This document shows positions 52,828 to 61,374 of a DNA stretch of 64,000 bases, one piece after another. The DNA comes from CAZRCZ01 sp964598765. GTDB lineage: Bacteria > Sumerlaeota > Sumerlaeia > MVZB01 > JAJFLK01. The notes under the pieces are model-generated. The model saw only the letters and a list, made by a program, of their open reading frames with translations, had not been told where the DNA came from and did no database searches. The position numbers were made by a program, and so were the translations under genes. Numbering within the stretch: the stretch's first letter is position 1; the number at the start of each line of letters is the position of its first letter. The DNA is taken from assembly GCA_964598765.1 (NCBI GenBank), contig CAZRCZ010000006.1:116432-180431 (forward strand), given 5' to 3'.

Positions 52828-53559
52828 ATGAAACGATCAACCGCAATTGGGTTTTGTTTTATGCTGGCGCTGGCTGGTGCGTTTCAACTGGCTTGCACAC
52901 GCACGTCTCCCGAATCGCCGCTCGCGCTGAAAGAATGGGAGCGCGATATGGTTTACGTTCCCGCCGGGCCGTTCGTGATGGGTTCCAACGTCGGCGATGC
53001 GGATGAATCGCCGCAACGGCAGGCCACGACGGGAGCCTATTTCATTGACCGACATGAAATTACCAATGAAGAGTTCAAGAAGTTCAAGAGCGACTTCAAA
53101 TTCAAGAGCGGGCGGGAAAAATTTCCCGCCGAGGTAAATTGGTTCTTGGCCTCCGAATATGCCTCTTGGTCGGGAAAGAGGTTGCCGACCGAGGCGGAGT
53201 GGGAAAAGGCCGCGCGAGGAACCGACGGGCGACTGTTCCCTTGGGGGAATACCTTCGACTACAGTTTCGTGAATTGGGATGAGAACGACCCACCGGCTTC
53301 TGCTCCGGCCCGCCCGGCCAGTCCCTACGGATGTTACGACATGGCAGGGAGCGTGTGGGAGTGGACCGCCGATTGGTATTTGCCTTACCCGGGAAATTCC
53401 ATCCCGTCCGAGGCGTATGGGGAAAAATACAAGGTGATTCGCGGCGGCGCGGGATTCAACGACATCGCCATGTTGATGGCCTCGCACCGCTACTACCTTG
53501 ATCCTCATACGCGCGGCAATCACCGCGTCGGGTTTCGATGCGTCAAGGATTCAAACTAA
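52828..53559 (+). CDS. FGE/SUMF1-fold exported protein lacking the catalytic cysteine pair
   Basis: The fold is clear: MVYVPAGPFVMGSNVGDADE, FIDRHEITNEEFKKF, GKRLPTEAEWEKAARGTDGR, FPWGN, YDMAGSVWEWTADWY and GNHRVGFRCVKD are formylglycine-generating-enzyme blocks. In true FGE two cysteines after the RGG segment bind copper and oxidise the sulfatase; here that region (VIRGGAGFNDIAMLMASHRY) has none. It therefore looks like a sulfatase-modifying-fold binding or lectin-like domain rather than an active FGE. The N-terminus (MKRSTAIGFCFMLALAGAFQ, then LAC) suggests a lipoprotein. It starts 2 bp after the preceding stop. Confidence 0.85.
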   Translation: MKRSTAIGFCFMLALAGAFQLACTRTSPESPLALKEWERDMVYVPAGPFVMGSNVGDADESPQRQATTGAYFIDRHEITNEEFKKFKSDFKFKSGREKFPAEVNWFLASEYASWSGKRLPTEAEWEKAARGTDGRLFPWGNTFDYSFVNWDENDPPASAPARPASPYGCYDMAGSVWEWTADWYLPYPGNSIPSEAYGEKYKVIRGGAGFNDIAMLMASHRYYLDPHTRGNHRVGFRCVKDSN

Positions 53560-53581
53560 ACCCGTAACCGATCGTTCCGGT

Positions 53582-54511
53582 TCACGATTGTTCCTCTTCA
53601 TCTTCTTCGTCGGATTCTTGGACGGTTCCGCTCCGATGATATTGCGCGCTTGCCGGAATGACGCCGTTCAGAAAATCCACCCCGTCCTGACCGAGGACCC
53701 CCTCGACTGCGGCATCGAAGACGAGGCGCGGGTCGCGCCGCGACATTTTTCCCATCTTGAGACTGAAGCGAAGAATGTTGATGCCGTCCCTCGATGTGAA
53801 GCGCAAGTAATGCCGGTGCGCCTTTTGAAGGTAATCCACCGCCAACTCGATCAATTCATCCGGCGCGAACGGGACGTTGTATTTCAAGATTTTTTGTTCC
53901 GTCAGCCTGTCCGGAAAGGTGATTTCGATTTGCGGCTGAAGGCGCGATTGAATGTATTCGGGCACCTCATACGTCGAGGCATCGTCGTTCATCGTGCAAC
54001 AGACGCGGAATTCGGGATGCGCCTTGATTTTCAATCCGGTCACGATGCTCTCGATGTATCGCCGTTGATCCAGAAGGGGCGCGAGCGACGCCCACGATTT
54101 TTCGCTCATCCGGTTTCCCTCGTCCAAAATGCAAACACCGCCCCGGATCATCGCCGTCACGAGCGGCGAGGCGTGATAGGCGATCTGATTGTTCTTGGCG
54201 ATGACCGGCGTGATGAGCAGGTCCTCGGGGCGCGTGTCCATCGTGCACTGAAAAATGTAAACCTCGCGTCCCATCGCCTTGGCGACCGAGTAGGCCAGCG
54301 TCGTTTTGCCGATCCCCGGTTTGCCGACCAATCTCGGATTCAACGGAACGTCCTCCGGTGCGATCATCATCCATGCCGCGACGAGTTGATCGCGCAACCG
54401 TTCATTGCCGATCCACGCCATTTCCACCTCGTCTGGATGCGATAGGGCAAGCTCGACGTTGTCCAAAACGATCGTTTGCTTCGCCAAGGAGGCTTGTCCG
54501 CGCTCGATCAT
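53582..54511 (-). CDS. MoxR/dynein-related AAA+ ATPase
   Basis: A 309-residue AAA+ ATPase with Walker A GKPGIGKT (63-70), Walker B VCILDEGNRM, a sensor region VCCTMNDDASTYEV and an arginine finger zone (YIQSRLQPQIEI). It belongs to the MoxR/CbbQ/gas-vesicle-N type rather than the Bat MoxR type. The last 20 residues are acidic (ESDEEDEEEQ). Its ATG overlaps the greA stop (ATGA); translation is coupled. CbbQ-like ATPases work with vWA partners, but none is adjacent. The convergent gap to the FGE-fold gene is 22 bp. Confidence 0.87.
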   Translation of the reverse strand: MIERGQASLAKQTIVLDNVELALSHPDEVEMAWIGNERLRDQLVAAWMMIAPEDVPLNPRLVGKPGIGKTTLAYSVAKAMGREVYIFQCTMDTRPEDLLITPVIAKNNQIAYHASPLVTAMIRGGVCILDEGNRMSEKSWASLAPLLDQRRYIESIVTGLKIKAHPEFRVCCTMNDDASTYEVPEYIQSRLQPQIEITFPDRLTEQKILKYNVPFAPDELIELAVDYLQKAHRHYLRFTSRDGINILRFSLKMGKMSRRDPRLVFDAAVEGVLGQDGVDFLNGVIPASAQYHRSGTVQESDEEDEEEQS

Positions 54512-56805
54512 GACGTTGTGGCCGCTTTCTCGGTTTCTTCCGCCGTTTCCCACTCGCCCGATTCCAGCGCATTGGAGAGGGAGAGAACGCGGTAGGCCGT
54601 TTCTCCTCCTCCCGGATGCTTGACCAAAATCTCATCGCCGGCTTTCTTTCCTAAGAATTGCTGAACGAGCGGAGCTTGGTAGGAAAGAATATGTCGGTCA
54701 GGATCGGCTTCCCAGCGTCCGAGCACGGTGTAAGTTTCGCGTTCGCCATTGTTCAGCTTCTCGGCTTCGAAGCGAACGCCGAATCCGATGGTGTCGGTCC
54801 GCACCGAAGCCGCGTTGAAAACCCGTGCCGTGGCCAAAGCCTGCTGAAGCTGGAGCGACTTCTGCATCAACATCTTTTGTTTGTCCTTGGCGGCGTGATA
54901 CCCCGCGTTCTCCCGCAAATCCCCTTCCTGCCGGGCTTCTTCAATCTCCCGGCTGTTGGCCGGGATTTCGACGCCGTTTAACTGTTGCAATTCGCGCAAT
55001 TTTTCGAGCCGCGCGCGCGCTGTGCAGTAATGGAAGTCGGCGGCGACCTCGGCGACGGGCGCGGCCTCAAGGTCCTTTCGCGTCAGAACAAGCTGACGGT
55101 CCGCCGTTGATTTGAACGCCTCATTCAAAGCAGAGTGCGTTTTGATGGAGCGGCGAAGGCTCTGCGCCTCCTCCAGCGACATCTTTTCCGCCGCGACGCA
55201 GATCGGCGCGAAGTGCCGCGCTTGAAGAAGCGCGCGGACCTTCGCGGTCAATTGTTTGGCGGACGCGACGTGGGCCGGAGAGGATCGGGAACTTTCGGCG
55301 ATATCCTTCCAAGATTCCAATCCATCCAGCAATTCCGGCACGACCCGCGACAAAGGAAAATAATCTTCCAGATGATTCCAGTTCCCCTCCAGAATTGCTT
55401 TCATCGCCCAAAGGTAAGTGTCAGGATTTTCAAGCGGTTGCGCAAATAACTTTTCCATTGCGGTCGCGGCCAAATCCAAGTGGTGTTCCTCGTCCAGTTC
55501 GCGCCAAATGGCTTGGGCGAGTTTGGCCGACGCGCGAGGCAAAATCCGCGTGGCTTCCTCGGTTCCCTTCGCGCCGTCCCTCGCCATCAATGTTTTCAAC
55601 GCCCGCAGTGCATAGTCCGCCTGATTCATCTCATTCAGCGCGGCGTAGTCGGTGATGGTCCGGGCAATCTCGTCCGCGGAGGGAATGGTGATTGCCTCGT
55701 TCTTCAGATCGCCGTTCAACTTCCGAAGGTCCTCGCAAAGGTAGGCGTATTCCAGCTTTTGCCCCGGGGCGATTTGGCCTTCGAGTTTGTAACTCTGATC
55801 CAAATTCTTGAGCATTTTTTGCAAGAGCGCGCGCGGAGGCGTGAAGGACTTTTGAGCTTGTGTCAGTTTTTGAAAGGCGGCGATCTTGGATTCCAGATCG
55901 GCGTCGGAGGCGAAAAACAAATCGCTGATTTCCTCTTCGAAGGTCTTGGGGCGCTCCCGCGAAGCAATCTCCGCCCGCGCGCCTCCCTTGGGATCGAAGT
56001 CAATCATCGGATCCATTCGCAACTCGTGGCGCGCCCGGTTCCACCATGAATTCCAGCCCGATTCAGGCACGACTTTCCCGATCAACAATTGCTTGAGATC
56101 GGATTGGATAAGTTTCCCTCCCGAACTCTTCAAGGCCACTTTGATGAGCGCCGACGGATTCTCTTCGCCGAGCGCCTGCAATTTTTCCGGTTCCGTCGCC
56201 CGCCGGGCGAGATAATGGTCCGGCGGAAGATAGACCAGAAAGTTTTTGACCCCTTCCAGCGTCATCGTTTTGCCCTTCTCCGTCGGAAAATCGAGGGTGA
56301 TTTTTCCGGCCAACAAGTCCGACGAGCGGATGACACCTTCGCCCCAAGATTTGTGTTGATAGACCCGCCCGGGCGTCAGGCGAAGACAGGCGCGAAATCG
56401 CTTGAGCGCCTGATCTAATGGGAGGCCGTCCTTGATTTTGCTTGCGGCAATCATCGCTTCCAAGCTTGGATTGGCGGCGTGCTGGGCGCGGAGCGCGCGT
56501 TCGGACAAACCCCGCATTTCCGGTGATTGTGGCCAATGCGTCACGACGGCTTGAATAATGCCCGAGAGGACGTTCCATTCTTCCCGGTTGGCGAGTTCCT
56601 CCAACAGCATAACCAGCAAAGCGTGCGCGGTTTTCATTTCGTCGGCCTTGGTCATGAGACCCGTCCAGCGGGCGTAGAACTCCGAATCCGTGGGAGGGGA
56701 TTCAACCAACTTCAGCCACGCCTCTTCCATTGCCTCGATGGTCCCCTCCCGCGCGTGGGACAAGATTTCTTCATGAAGGGCGACGGGCGCCACGGTTTGA
56801 TCCAT
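54508..56805 (-). CDS. greA: GreA-type transcript-cleavage factor with a 600-residue N-terminal extension
   Basis: The C-terminal about 160 residues are GreA. The coiled-coil tip has EEARQEGDLRENAGYHAAKD, with the acidic pair that helps RNA polymerase cut backtracked RNA, and the FKBP-like end includes GKKAGDEILVKHPGG. The N-terminal about 600 residues are helical and TPR-like, without a known enzyme motif. Long GreA proteins of this type are known in Chlamydia and in spirochaetes, so the fusion is shared, not unique. The ATG has AAGGAG eight bases upstream. It is translationally coupled to the following ATPase, which I have not met as a standard greA neighbour. Confidence 0.88.
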   Translation of the reverse strand: MDQTVAPVALHEEILSHAREGTIEAMEEAWLKLVESPPTDSEFYARWTGLMTKADEMKTAHALLVMLLEELANREEWNVLSGIIQAVVTHWPQSPEMRGLSERALRAQHAANPSLEAMIAASKIKDGLPLDQALKRFRACLRLTPGRVYQHKSWGEGVIRSSDLLAGKITLDFPTEKGKTMTLEGVKNFLVYLPPDHYLARRATEPEKLQALGEENPSALIKVALKSSGGKLIQSDLKQLLIGKVVPESGWNSWWNRARHELRMDPMIDFDPKGGARAEIASRERPKTFEEEISDLFFASDADLESKIAAFQKLTQAQKSFTPPRALLQKMLKNLDQSYKLEGQIAPGQKLEYAYLCEDLRKLNGDLKNEAITIPSADEIARTITDYAALNEMNQADYALRALKTLMARDGAKGTEEATRILPRASAKLAQAIWRELDEEHHLDLAATAMEKLFAQPLENPDTYLWAMKAILEGNWNHLEDYFPLSRVVPELLDGLESWKDIAESSRSSPAHVASAKQLTAKVRALLQARHFAPICVAAEKMSLEEAQSLRRSIKTHSALNEAFKSTADRQLVLTRKDLEAAPVAEVAADFHYCTARARLEKLRELQQLNGVEIPANSREIEEARQEGDLRENAGYHAAKDKQKMLMQKSLQLQQALATARVFNAASVRTDTIGFGVRFEAEKLNNGERETYTVLGRWEADPDRHILSYQAPLVQQFLGKKAGDEILVKHPGGGETAYRVLSLSNALESGEWETAEETEKAATTS

Positions 56806-56826
56806 CTGAAATTCCCTCTCCTTGAA

Positions 56827-56856
56827 ATTTTATGCCGAACCGCGAGTCCCAGTCAA
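56827..56856 (-). promoter_or_regulatory. Candidate greA promoter
   Basis: Minus strand: TTGACT (56856-56851), 18-nt spacer, TAAAAT (56832-56827). The transcript start would fall almost at the Shine-Dalgarno, giving a very short leader, so this is tentative. Confidence 0.3.
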
Positions 56857-56895
56857 ACGACGGTTTTGATCCGCGAATTCAATTTCGCGCTCGGC

Positions 56896-56924
56896 TTGAC
56901 GATGCCAAGACGACCCGATAAACT
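56896..56924 (+). promoter_or_regulatory. Candidate promoter of the first PQQ-type propeller
   Basis: TTGACG (56896-56901), 17-nt spacer, TAAACT (56919-56924), 50 bp before the chosen start. It is divergent from the greA promoter. Confidence 0.45.
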
Positions 56925-56974
56925 GAGGTCCGTCAATTTGATGGTTGCAAATGCGAGGCAAAGGAGACGGTTCC

Positions 56975-58324
56975 ATGCGAAAGATTGAGTGCGCGCAAAT
57001 CGTTCAGGGAATTCTGGGAGCGTGGCTGACGCTGAACGCGGCAACGATTCTTGCCGACGATTGGCCGCAGTTTCGCGGAGCGGCGTCGCTCGGTGTGGCC
57101 CCCGACAATCCAGCCCTTCCCGACCGCTGGAGCGCGAGCGACAACGTCGCGTGGAAAACGCCGATTCCCGGTCTCGGTTGGTCTTCTCCGATCATCGCGG
57201 GGGACAAAATCTTTCTCACTACCGTCGTCAATGATGGAGAAACCGAACCCCCCAAGAAAGGGCTTTATTTCGGCGGCGAGCGCACTACCCCTCCAGATTC
57301 GGTGCATCGTTGGATGGTCTATTGCGTTGATCTGAAGAGCGGCAAAATTCTCTGGGAGAAGACGGCGCACCAAGGAAAACCGGAGAGCTCGCGTCATCTG
57401 AAGAATACCTTCGCGTCCGAAACACCCGTCACCGACGGTCAGCGCGTGTACGCCTATTTCGGCAACGTCGGTCTTTTCGCCTACGACATGGACGGCAAAG
57501 AACTGTGGAACAAGAAATGGGAAGTCTTACCGACTCGATTTGGGTGGGGGACCGCCGCGTCGCCAGCTTTGGACGGCGACCGTCTCTACATCGTCAACGA
57601 CAACGACAAGGCATCCTTTTTGGTCGCGCTCGACAAAACCACCGGAAAAGAAATTTGGCGGACGGATCGCAAGGACGAGCACACCAATTGGGCAACCCCC
57701 TATATTTGGAAAAATGAAAAGCGCGCCGAGATCGTGACGGCGGGAACGCAAAAGGTCCGATCCTACGACATGGAAGGAAAACTTCTCTGGCAGTTCGGCG
57801 GGATGTCGAAGATCGCGATCCCCACTCCCTTTTCCTCCTTTGGGCTTCTCTACATTTGCTCCGGCTACGTGGGGGATAAAATTCGTCCCGTCTATGCGAT
57901 TCGACCCGGAGCGTCCGGCGACATTTCGCTGAAAGGAAACGAAACGAGCAATCAATACATTGCTTGGTATCAGGATCAAGCCGGACCCTACAACCCGTCG
58001 CCGATCATTTACGGCGATTTCCTCTACGTTCTTTTGGATCGCGGATTTTTCGCCTGCTACGACGCCAAGACCGGCAAGGAGATTTACGGCAAGCAGAGGA
58101 TTGACAAGGACGCTTCGGAATTCACCTCCTCGCCATGGGCTTACAACGGAAAAATCTTTTGCTTGAGCGAGGACGGCGATGCTTTCGTGATCCAAGCGGG
58201 ATCCGAGTTCAAAGTCCTTGGAAAAAACAGTGTCGGGGAAATGTGCATGGCCACTCCCGCCGTCGCCGGATCGAATTTGGTTCTACGCTCCGCCTCCAAT
58301 CTTTATCGCGTCGGCGGAAAATAG
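56975..58324 (+). CDS. Secreted PQQ-type (BamB/quinoprotein-like) beta-propeller, first copy
   Basis: A 449-residue exported protein. The start at 56975 has GGAG seven bases upstream and begins the signal peptide MRKIECAQIVQGILGAWLTL...TILA. Mature DDWPQFRGAASLGVA is the usual entry of these propellers. Blades carry the 'ALD--TGKEIWRT' pattern (VDLKSGKILWEKTA; YDMDGKELWNKKW; ALDKTTGKEIWRTDRK). The PQQ-binding vicinal cysteines and the Ca/Asp active site of true alcohol dehydrogenases are not seen, so an enzyme role is not supported. It could be a sensor, scaffold or unknown esterase-like partner. A paralogue follows, separated by repeat A9. Confidence 0.72.
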   Translation: MRKIECAQIVQGILGAWLTLNAATILADDWPQFRGAASLGVAPDNPALPDRWSASDNVAWKTPIPGLGWSSPIIAGDKIFLTTVVNDGETEPPKKGLYFGGERTTPPDSVHRWMVYCVDLKSGKILWEKTAHQGKPESSRHLKNTFASETPVTDGQRVYAYFGNVGLFAYDMDGKELWNKKWEVLPTRFGWGTAASPALDGDRLYIVNDNDKASFLVALDKTTGKEIWRTDRKDEHTNWATPYIWKNEKRAEIVTAGTQKVRSYDMEGKLLWQFGGMSKIAIPTPFSSFGLLYICSGYVGDKIRPVYAIRPGASGDISLKGNETSNQYIAWYQDQAGPYNPSPIIYGDFLYVLLDRGFFACYDAKTGKEIYGKQRIDKDASEFTSSPWAYNGKIFCLSEDGDAFVIQAGSEFKVLGKNSVGEMCMATPAVAGSNLVLRSASNLYRVGGK

Positions 58325-58331
58325 GAACAAT

Positions 58332-58502
58332 ATGAAGAATCACCACGGAGACACGGCGAGGCCTTTGGCCCGTTGGAAGCGTTGGAGAAAATAATCGTAA
58401 AAGAGTGTTGCGTCTCAACCCGAAAATGAAATCGCCATAATCTTCTTCAGATGCAGACCGCGCGCAAAATACTTCTCTGCGTCTCCGTGGTGATTCTTCA
58501 TT
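58332..58502. repeat. Family A inverted repeat (copy A9)
   Basis: GAAGAATCACCACGGAGACA (left, from 58334) and CTGCGTCTCCGTGGTGATTC (right, from 58477) are inverted about 115 bp apart. The right arm lies inside the second propeller gene and encodes residues about 8-18 of its signal peptide. Confidence 0.85.
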
Positions 58503-59713
58503 TTCCTGCCTACGCCGCCGATTGGCCGCAGTGGCGGGGACCGGAGCGAAGCGGCGTCGCCGTCGGCGAAAAACTTCCCGACGTTCTGCCACAAAAGCTG
58601 AAACCCGTTTGGCGCGTTCGCGTCGGCTTGGGTTATTCCTCGCCGCTGGTCGTCGGTGATCGCGTCTATCAAATGGCGCGGGAGGAGAAGGCGCCGGAGG
58701 GAGACGTCGAAATTTGTCTCGCGCTCGACGCGGTCACGGGCAAAATCCTTTGGCGTCACGCCTATCCGGTCCCCTACACCGTTCATTCGGCGGCGGTGGC
58801 GGCAGGACCGGGACCCAAAGCCACTCCCGCCGTTTCCGACGGAAAAATCTACCTTTTCGGCATTACTGAAATTCTCACCTGTCTGGATTGCGAATCAGGG
58901 CGATTGATCTGGCGGGAAAATTTTGAGCAGAAGTATAAACCGATTTGGCCGGAGACCGGCGCGTCCGCTTCCCCGTTGATCGTGGGCAAGCTTTGCATCG
59001 CCCAAATGGGAATTGAAAATAAGGGCGGCGTTGTGGCTTTTGACAAAGCAACGGGCAAGGAGGCTTGGCGGACGCCGGGGGACGGTCCCAGCTATACCGC
59101 CCCGGAACTCTTCACTTTCGGCGGCATTCGCCAAGTCGTCACGCTCACGCAAGAGTCGCTTGTCGGCATTGACGTCGAAAGCGGCCGCCAACTTTGGCGC
59201 GCGCCGTTCAAGACCGAATACAATCAAAATATCGTCTCGCCCGTTGTGTATAAGAATTTGGTAATTTACACCGGAGTGGATCAGGGTGTTTTTGCAATCC
59301 GAATCGAAGTCGCGGAAGATTCAAAAGGACAGAAGCAATTCAAGGCGATCCCCGCGTGGAGCAATAAAAAGGATTTTTCCTATATGAGCGCGCCGGTCGT
59401 CCATGGCGATCATGGCTTCATGTTGTCGGGCAAACGGAAGGGAAGCTTGATTTGTTTTAAAGCCGAAACCGGCGAGTTGGTTTGGGTATCCCCCGGACGA
59501 TTCGGCGATTACGCCTCGATCACGCTGGCGGGAGACAAATTGCTCGTCCTCAATGATTCCGCCCAGATGAAAGTGATTCCAGCCGAGCCTGCGGGATATA
59601 AGGAACTGACGGTCTGGGAAGTCGCGCCGAGCGCGACATGGGCGCACCCCGCGCTGGTGAATTCGCGGCTCTATGTCAAGGACGTGGATTCGCTGGCGTG
59701 CCTCGAGTTTTAG
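58451..59713 (+). CDS. Secreted PQQ-type beta-propeller, second copy
   Basis: A 420-residue paralogue of the preceding gene: signal peptide MQTARKILLCVSVVILHFPA (cleaved after AYA), mature start ADWPQWRGPERSGVA, and blades such as LALDAVTGKILWRHAY, LDCESGRLIWRENF, AFDKATGKEAWRTPG and GIDVESGRQLWRAPF. The hydrophobic core of the signal (LLCVSVVILHF) is read from the right arm of repeat A9, so the export signal depends on repeat sequence. As with the first copy, quinoprotein catalytic residues are not evident. Tandem pairs of such propellers are common in PVC-type bacteria. Confidence 0.75.
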   Translation: MQTARKILLCVSVVILHFPAYAADWPQWRGPERSGVAVGEKLPDVLPQKLKPVWRVRVGLGYSSPLVVGDRVYQMAREEKAPEGDVEICLALDAVTGKILWRHAYPVPYTVHSAAVAAGPGPKATPAVSDGKIYLFGITEILTCLDCESGRLIWRENFEQKYKPIWPETGASASPLIVGKLCIAQMGIENKGGVVAFDKATGKEAWRTPGDGPSYTAPELFTFGGIRQVVTLTQESLVGIDVESGRQLWRAPFKTEYNQNIVSPVVYKNLVIYTGVDQGVFAIRIEVAEDSKGQKQFKAIPAWSNKKDFSYMSAPVVHGDHGFMLSGKRKGSLICFKAETGELVWVSPGRFGDYASITLAGDKLLVLNDSAQMKVIPAEPAGYKELTVWEVAPSATWAHPALVNSRLYVKDVDSLACLEF

Positions 59714-59818
59714 CCAAGGTAAAACGACCTTGCATTCGGCTGTCCGGCGGGAGAAAGTTGAACGCACGACAATACACCCTTTCGCGCGAGCGGAAGAATT
59801 CGGAGGGGAATATTTAGC

Positions 59819-61351
59819 ATGATTTTTTCACCACCAAGACACCAAGCCACCAAGAACCCCTCTCTTTATTTCATCATTCGCAATTCGCTATTCGCAATTC
59901 CCTTCTTTTTCGCCATTGGCCTTTCGCCTTCCGCCTTCGCCGACGGCACGACCGACATCAGCATCAACCCCGCCACGGGATACACGATTTCGGCGTCGGG
60001 GAGCTATCGCGTCGTGAGTGACGTGACGATGACCGCCGGGGTGGCGGCCATCACGATCTCGACGAACGACGTCACGATTGACTTGGGCGGACACACAATC
60101 ACCGGCGGAGGGGGCGCCGCCGTGGACGGCATATCTGGCGGGGCCCGCAACAACGTGACCATCTACGGCGGAACAATCGCTGGATTCTCCAACAACGGCA
60201 TTGTTTTGAACGACCGCGCCCATGTTCGCGACTTGGCGGTCCGAGGATGTACTCTCAGCGGCATGTATTTGATCGGGGGAAATGCGATTGTCGAGCGATG
60301 CCGGGTGACCGCGAACGACAGCAACAACGTGGGGGGATATCCCGGAATCCAAGTCGGGCAATCCTCGGTGGTCAAGGACTGCGTTGTTTCAGGCAACAGT
60401 CCATCGTCGGGCTATGCTTACGGCATCTACTTAACGGGAACCGGTTGCAGAGCCGAGGGGAACGTCTGCGAAAACAATGTTGCGACCGGCGGATACGCCT
60501 ACGGAATTTATGGCAACGCCTCCGGGGAGCATGTCCTGAACAACGTCTGCACGGGAAACAACTCTTCTTCCGGCGTCGGGGACGCATGGGGCATCTCCCT
60601 TCCGTTTGATTCCGCCGTCGTTCTGAACAACGTTTGCGAATACAACACCTCCGCCGGCAGGATCAGCGGCGGAATAAACGTCGCAAAAGGATGTCTCGTC
60701 GAGAACAACGTATGCAACAACAACACATGCAACTCCGTCTTTGGCTCCTACGGAATTCTCACCGGCAATGGGTGCACCATCCGCGGCAACACCTGCTGGT
60801 CGAACAGTAACACCGGCTCCGGCACTTCTTACGGCATTTCAGCGGCCGTCAGTTGTACCGTTGAGGGAAACACCTGCTATAACAACAACGCCAACGCCTT
60901 GCTGGCCGTCGGAATTTACGTCAATGGCTGGAGCACCGCCATTCACAATACCTGTAGCTCCAACAACATTACGGGCGCATCGGGAAATGCCTACGGCATT
61001 TACGCGGGGGGCGTCACGCTCGTCCGCGACAACACCTCCGGCGGTCAGACCGCCGCGGGAACGGGCTTCGCCGCCGGCATTGTTGCGTTCGGCGGTTGCA
61101 GTGTCGTTGGAAATCATTGCGGAAACAACACCGGCGGCGCCATGTCGCACGGAATCCGCGTCCTCGGCGGCGGCCAGTTGGTCGCCGGCAATTCCACCAA
61201 TGGCAACGGAACGGCGGGGCTTTTTTTTAATTCGGCAACCAACAATCGCAGTCACAGCAATCAGTTCCGTGAAACAACGGGCATTGATTTGGTCAACGGC
61301 GTCGCCCCGGCCAGCGCGGGGGCCGGGGATTTGGCGGACGTGGTTTATTGA
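59819..61351 (+). CDS. Secreted right-handed parallel beta-helix protein
   Basis: A 510-residue protein with signal peptide to AFA (residue 41). From GYTISASGSYRVVSDVTM onward come repeated Asn/Cys/Gly-rich coils: GNVCENNVATGGYAYGIYG, NNVCTGNNSSSG, NNVCNNNTCNS, GNTCYNNNANA and similar, one about every 20-25 residues, as in NosD/pectate-lyase-type helices. The stacked Asn and Cys suggest ladder formation. No catalytic set for lyase activity is recognisable. Its signal peptide is repeat-built: S4-N13 from a family A arm, F18-I27 from tandem TTCGCAATTCGC units, and G34-A41 from a CTTTCGCC-type repeat. It is 23 bp from the stalk gene that follows. Confidence 0.72.
   Translation: MIFSPPRHQATKNPSLYFIIRNSLFAIPFFFAIGLSPSAFADGTTDISINPATGYTISASGSYRVVSDVTMTAGVAAITISTNDVTIDLGGHTITGGGGAAVDGISGGARNNVTIYGGTIAGFSNNGIVLNDRAHVRDLAVRGCTLSGMYLIGGNAIVERCRVTANDSNNVGGYPGIQVGQSSVVKDCVVSGNSPSSGYAYGIYLTGTGCRAEGNVCENNVATGGYAYGIYGNASGEHVLNNVCTGNNSSSGVGDAWGISLPFDSAVVLNNVCEYNTSAGRISGGINVAKGCLVENNVCNNNTCNSVFGSYGILTGNGCTIRGNTCWSNSNTGSGTSYGISAAVSCTVEGNTCYNNNANALLAVGIYVNGWSTAIHNTCSSNNITGASGNAYGIYAGGVTLVRDNTSGGQTAAGTGFAAGIVAFGGCSVVGNHCGNNTGGAMSHGIRVLGGGQLVAGNSTNGNGTAGLFFNSATNNRSHSNQFRETTGIDLVNGVAPASAGAGDLADVVY
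59828..59940. repeat. Composite repeat forming a signal-peptide coding region (A10 and G types)
   Basis: A family A arm (ACCACCAAGACACCAAGCCA, 59830-59858), a tandem of ATTCGCAATTCGCTATTCGC (59875-59900) and GGCCTTTCGCCTTCCGCCTT (59919-59940). All are in frame in the beta-helix gene. Confidence 0.8.
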
Positions 61352-61374
61352 AGGATGAAATGCGAGGCAAGATC

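Noticed and set aside
44704..54511. Gas-vesicle or CbbQ/CbbO system from the two MoxR-like ATPases
   Set aside because: No gvp, cbbO or RuBisCO genes are present; one ATPase belongs to the Bat cluster and the other to greA.
56975..59713. Functional PQQ-dependent dehydrogenases
   Set aside because: Only the propeller repeats are present; the proteins are short and the cysteine pair and catalytic Asp/Ca site expected in quinoproteins are not seen.
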